From Chryseobacterium gleum (GTDB taxonomy: Bacteria; Bacteroidota; Bacteroidia; UBA10329): a DNA stretch of 10,292 bases. Location: positions 1 to 10,292 of the forward strand of contig CAMCFW010000041.1 of the NCBI GenBank assembly GCA_945874195.1, written 5' to 3'. This document shows positions 8,101-10,292 of this stretch, in pieces. Positions within the stretch are counted from its first letter, which is position 1, and every line of letters starts with the position of its first letter. The notes under the pieces were generated by a model. It ran no database searches. It saw only the letters and a list, made by a program, of their open reading frames with translations, and was not told where the DNA came from. Made by a program: the position numbers and the translations under genes.

Positions 8101-8310
8101 TTTGGACGAAATAATGTCGGTCTGTTCGTCAACACTGGCCGCAATACGGTAGTGAACATCCTGCTGCCAATAATCGGAAGCATGCTCGCGGTTCTGCCAA
8201 TACAGCGGATTGTCGGCCGAACGGAACGTGTTGGGTGGGGAAAGTGGGTTGTATTGAGCGGAGGCCGAGCTTCCAACAAGCAAAAGAAGGAGTGTCACTA
8301 TTCGTTTCAC
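5125..8310 (-). CDS. secreted M1 family metallopeptidase with predicted C-terminal outer-membrane beta-barrel
   Basis: Large exported protein of 1061 residues. Residues 1-18 form a signal peptide (MKRIVTLLLLLVGSSASA, then Gln19). The M1 catalytic domain holds HEIGH (383-387) with zinc ligands His383 and His387, catalytic Glu384, and third ligand Glu406 in LDEGFTQY, exactly 18 residues after His387. GMEY (361-364) stands where classical M1 aminopeptidases have GxMEN, and Tyr484 in YYKT fits the catalytic tyrosine of the YEKG motif. After a linker near residue 650, the last ~390 residues are rich in alternating aromatic/polar beta strands, carry LRGY (928-931), strands such as INAELEF and LFGDLGF, and end in ISRAF, with a terminal Phe as in outer-membrane barrels. 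This resembles an Omp85/surface-antigen barrel (inference). No T9SS C-terminal domain is seen. The GTG start overlaps the YihY-family stop by four bases (GTGA), and the signal peptide begins right there. It likely trims peptides at the cell surface or in the periplasm. Confidence 0.9.
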   Translation of the reverse strand: MKRIVTLLLLLVGSSASAQYNPLSPPNTFRSADNPLYWQNREHASDYWQQDVHYRIAASVDEQTDIISSKMELSYWNNSPDTLREVFFHLYQNAFQPGSYAELNDRAHGTKHKFGRYEKDGKGTEVLSLSMNGKEVKQTLDNTILRIIPNEPILPNSKTEFKFEFKTYFDQGSMGRRMKKFDSGEFTHFDGVHWYPRISVYDPKFGWDTDQHLGSEFYGNFGAFDVALTFASNYIVEATGFLQNRDVVLPADLRQKLDLKNFADKPQGEPASIVIPYDSTQHKTWIFHAENVHDFAFTADPNYRIGEAQWNGIQCIALAQESNASGWQNAAEYTAKTIKVFSEGIGMYNYPKMIVADAQDGMEYPMLTLDGGSDPDYRGLLVHEIGHNWFFGQVGNNETYRAALDEGFTQYLTAYGMRKIDGDTVISEPSANWYRKKFEQDGLVMDDEIYNGFMRSATRYSDPQLNTHSDQFENNYYHGYGHVYYKTAAMLYNLEYVLGDTLFANALKNYFEEWKFRHPYLEDFRNSVIRYTKVDLNWFFDQWLETDKRIDYALKNVRRTGEQTYRVKFRRKGQMQMPLDFTVVDKNDSLHHFYIPNTWFEKETSATILPKWTGFGDLNRTYEASVTIPEGIKRVIIDPTTRLADVNMLDNATNIALSIEFDHQVYNRPDWRKFELTARPDIWYNGFDGMKFGLHVNGGHFNTNHVFNVYVWANSGFGQWDVPSKVELNEFMPVNFLFDYRTSLAKYWKNSQVDVSGRVLDGLYNYEVGFQKKTKTEHTSFRLYFRSLYRHEDRDIAYLLNRETWNAGMWNNSFNLDIKHVYRYGAGNGELNIGLRSSSLGSDYDYHQLKLEAKNETDLWRFVLKTRLFAQLGTGSNWAPESQLYLCGANPEEMMYNKFVRSSGIFPSSWATLQESGNHLQYGGGLNLRGYVGYLAPETVEDGIVLAYAGNSGAAINAELEFDGIFGLRPWWTRNWLDIDMYLFGDLGFINTNRPDETLAFAKPRADAGLGASITIKKWGPLDKVKPLTVRFDMPLFLNRTPALNSEPWAFRWMLGISRAF

Positions 8311-9296
8311 GATTGGCTACCTTTTTCAATCTCATCTTCCAAGGAAATATTCAGCGAACGCTTGCTGGTTTCCAATTCGCGGAGCTTGGCGTTTTCGATA
8401 CTGGCGTTCAACTCGAAACCGATGAGCAATGCCATGGAGTTCAGCAGCATCCAAAGCATCACGATCACCAATGTTCCGATTGAACCATATAGTTTATTGT
8501 ACGTTCCGAAATTATCTACAAAGTAGGTGAAACTGATCGAGGTTATGATCACGAGAACGGTGGCCAAGGATGAACCCGCTGAAAAGAACCTCCATTTGGT
8601 CTTCTTGGAAGGACCAAGAAAATAAAGCACCGAAATGGCGAAGAAGAAAAGAGAGATAATGATGATGTATTGAACAAGTCCGAGGGAAAGGCGCGACAGT
8701 CCATCCGTAACGATACCCTTTTGGGCAAGGAATTCGACACCGATCTGGCCAAAGATGATCAGGCTTGTGGCAATGACCGTGAAAAAGACGAGAATGAGTG
8801 TAATGGCCAAGGCCAAGGCCCGCTGAACCATATAGGGTCTGCTTTCAATTGTGTGGTATGTGGTATTGAAACTGTCGATGAGCACGCTGACACCATTGGT
8901 TGAGAAATAAAGCGCTGAAACAACAGTGATTGAAAGCAGGCCACCGCGCTGCCTCATTACGATATCTTCAATCGTTTCGCTGATGGACGCATAGGCATTT
9001 TCCGGAAGAACAACTTCCAGAATATTCATAAGTTGAACCTGAAAACCATCAATCGGGATGTAGGCGATGAGCGTGAAGACGAAGATGATGGCAGGAAAAA
9101 TGGCGAGAATGAAGTTGAATGCCACGGCCGATGCGCGCAGATTGAGCCATCCTTCTTGCACTCCTTTTATGAAGAAGGCCATCACATCATAAAGTGGTAG
9201 TCCATCGAATCCGGGAATTCGGATCTCTTTTGACAGACGGAGCAGATTGCTGATGACAGGTAGCTGAAGTATTTTGACAATGAACTTGCGGAACAT
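8307..9296 (-). CDS. YihY/BrkB family inner-membrane protein
   Basis: Protein of 329 residues in the YihY/virulence factor BrkB (UPF0761) family; older annotations call it ribonuclease BN, which is a different protein. Six hydrophobic segments are visible at about 58-80, 119-141, 161-186, 207-228, 240-261 and 270-294. Family signatures are RASAVAFNFILAIFPAI (54-70) and YNKLYGSIGTLVIVMLW (266-282), followed by LIGFELNA (291-298). The cytoplasmic N-terminus (about 45 residues) and the charged C-terminal tail (about 299-329) are ordinary. The molecular function is unsettled; transport or envelope roles have been proposed. The ATG lies one base after the nadC stop, and the stop overlaps the M1 peptidase GTG by four bases, so translation is probably coupled on both sides. 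Confidence 0.92.
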   Translation of the reverse strand: MFRKFIVKILQLPVISNLLRLSKEIRIPGFDGLPLYDVMAFFIKGVQEGWLNLRASAVAFNFILAIFPAIIFVFTLIAYIPIDGFQVQLMNILEVVLPENAYASISETIEDIVMRQRGGLLSITVVSALYFSTNGVSVLIDSFNTTYHTIESRPYMVQRALALAITLILVFFTVIATSLIIFGQIGVEFLAQKGIVTDGLSRLSLGLVQYIIIISLFFFAISVLYFLGPSKKTKWRFFSAGSSLATVLVIITSISFTYFVDNFGTYNKLYGSIGTLVIVMLWMLLNSMALLIGFELNASIENAKLRELETSKRSLNISLEDEIEKGSQS

Positions 9297-9297
9297 G

Positions 9298-10131
9298 TCA
9301 GTAGGCTTTCAGGCTTAGGTCCAGACTCTTGATATTGTGGGTGAGGGCGCCCACCGAAATGTAGTCTACTCCAGACATGGCGTGAGCACGAATGGTGGTT
9401 TCGTTGATGCCACCAGAAGCCTCCGTTTCATAGCGTCCTGCAATTAGTTCAACTGCTTTTTTCTCATCGTCCGGATGAAAATTATCGAGCATGATGCGAT
9501 GGAAACCTCCAACCGAAAGAGCTTCATTCAGCTCATCAAAATTGCGGACCTCAATCTCAATTCTCAGATTTTTTCCAATGGAGTTGAGGTGATTTTTTGT
9601 TCGAGAAAGAGCAGCTCCAATTCCACCGGCCAGATCAATATGGTTGTCTTTTATCATCACCATATCATACAGTCCGAATCGGTGATTGACACCGCCTCCG
9701 ATCTTCACCGCGAGTTTTTCCAATTCGCGTAACAGCGGAGTGGTTTTACGCGTGTCAAGTAGCTTCGCCTGAGTGCCTTCGATGAGTTTGTTGAGGCTGG
9801 CGGTCTTGGTGGCAATACCGCTCATCCGTTGCATAAAATTCAGCACAAGTCGTTCAGTCTTGAGTATGGATCTGGATGATCCTTCAACCGTAAGTACGAT
9901 GTCTCCGATCTTCACTTCCGAGCCATCTACGATGAGTATCCTGATTTTTAGCGCGGGATCGAACCGCAGAAAGATGCGTTCGGCCAACGAAACTCCTGCG
10001 ATCACACCATCTTCCTTGACAAGAAGCTTGGCCTTGCCCATGGCCGAAGCTGGAATGCAGGCATCTGAGGTGTGGTCTCCATCACCTATGTCCTCCGTCA
10101 GCGCTTCATCAATAATGCGATCGATGGTCAT
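9298..10131 (-). CDS. nadC: nicotinate-nucleotide pyrophosphorylase (carboxylating), quinolinate phosphoribosyltransferase
   Basis: Cytoplasmic enzyme of de novo NAD synthesis: quinolinate plus PRPP gives nicotinate mononucleotide, CO2 and pyrophosphate. Counting from the ATG at 10131 (277 residues, normal family length), the N-terminal domain opens with ALTEDIGDGDHTSDACIP, and the barrel domain carries LDTRKT (125-130) with Arg128 and Lys129, GGGVNHR (145-151), IKDNHI (160-165), IEIEVRNFDE, MLDNF, EASGGIN (237-243) and SVGALTH (259-265), all hallmark segments for quinolinate and PRPP binding. A TTG two codons earlier (10137) is also in frame and has GGAG seven bases upstream, so it could be the real start; I prefer ATG because relatives commonly begin close to it. 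The stop is one base before the YihY-family ATG. nadA and nadB are not in the window. Confidence 0.95.
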   Translation of the reverse strand: MTIDRIIDEALTEDIGDGDHTSDACIPASAMGKAKLLVKEDGVIAGVSLAERIFLRFDPALKIRILIVDGSEVKIGDIVLTVEGSSRSILKTERLVLNFMQRMSGIATKTASLNKLIEGTQAKLLDTRKTTPLLRELEKLAVKIGGGVNHRFGLYDMVMIKDNHIDLAGGIGAALSRTKNHLNSIGKNLRIEIEVRNFDELNEALSVGGFHRIMLDNFHPDDEKKAVELIAGRYETEASGGINETTIRAHAMSGVDYISVGALTHNIKSLDLSLKAY

Positions 10132-10141
10132 CCGCAAATGA

Positions 10142-10292
10142 TCACTCCGTTGCTTCGAACCTTAGTTGCTGGATCTTCAGCCCACCATTCATATCCTTGG
10201 TAAGCACGTAAGTACGATAGGTGGATTTTGCCGTGGTGAGTGTGCCGATGGCATATTGTGCACCATCAGGCGATTTTCCGCGATGAATGACC
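10142..10292 (-). CDS. DUF4783-like protein, C-terminal part (partial, runs off the window)
   Basis: The minus-strand frame closing with TGA at 10142-10144 is open to the right edge and gives 49 residues, starting VIHRGKSPDGAQYAIGTLTT and ending LKIQQLRFEATE. GKSPDGAQYAIGTL followed by a YRTYVLTK strand and an IQQLRFE strand resembles the end of DUF4783 (NTF2-like) proteins of Bacteroidetes, which I recall as frequently lying just before nadC. Such proteins are usually small and exported, with unknown function. The start, and any signal peptide, lies outside the window. The stop is ten bases before the nadC ATG, so the two genes are probably in one operon. The family call comes from memory of the pattern and is moderately secure. 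Confidence 0.7.
   Translation of the reverse strand, partial: VIHRGKSPDGAQYAIGTLTTAKSTYRTYVLTKDMNGGLKIQQLRFEATE

Noticed and set aside
7897..8526. Plus-strand open frame of 209 codons opposite the M1 peptidase start and the YihY-family 3' end
   Set aside because: It lies antisense across two well-supported genes, has no recognisable domain, and its composition is that expected from the complement of coding sequence.
8801..8824. Short GGCCAA tandem repeat
   Set aside because: It encodes a Leu-Ala-Leu-Ala stretch in a membrane helix of the YihY-family protein; ordinary coding repetition.

Overview
The window looks like a chromosomal segment from a member of the Bacteroidetes, probably near Flavobacteriales. 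This rests on family recognition: the DUF4783-like gene next to nadC, the large M1 metallopeptidase, the DUF2147 protein, and glycosyltransferases and a flippase of Bacteroidetes type. It also fits the weak or absent Shine-Dalgarno sequences and moderate base composition. It is almost entirely coding. No rRNA, tRNA, insertion sequence, CRISPR array or long non-coding stretch is visible; the longest gap between genes is 42 bases.

Left part (1-2806, plus strand): a GT4-type glycosyltransferase is followed by an MOP-superfamily polysaccharide/lipid-linked oligosaccharide flippase, joined by a one-base TGATG stop/start overlap. This is probably the downstream end of a surface-polysaccharide cluster that continues to the left.

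Right part (2810-10292, minus strand, transcribed right to left): seven closely packed genes with gaps of -4 to 42 bases. They are the C-terminal end of a DUF4783-like protein, nadC (NAD biosynthesis), a YihY/BrkB-family inner-membrane protein, a 1061-residue secreted M1 metallopeptidase with a predicted C-terminal beta-barrel, a small exported DUF2147 protein, a second GT4 glycosyltransferase, and a class I SAM methyltransferase. The spacing suggests one transcript that starts with housekeeping/envelope genes and ends with two glycan-type genes. These last two sit next to the convergent flippase, so the polysaccharide functions span the convergence point, where the two stop codons are only three bases apart.

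The most notable item is the M1 peptidase. Its first ~650 residues carry a complete canonical zinc site (HEIGH plus a Glu after 18 residues). Its last ~390 residues look like an Omp85-type outer-membrane barrel, with an LRGY motif and a terminal Phe. If correct, it is a peptidase tethered to the outer membrane by its own barrel. The other genes look ordinary, and I found no clear evidence of a wholly new multi-gene system.
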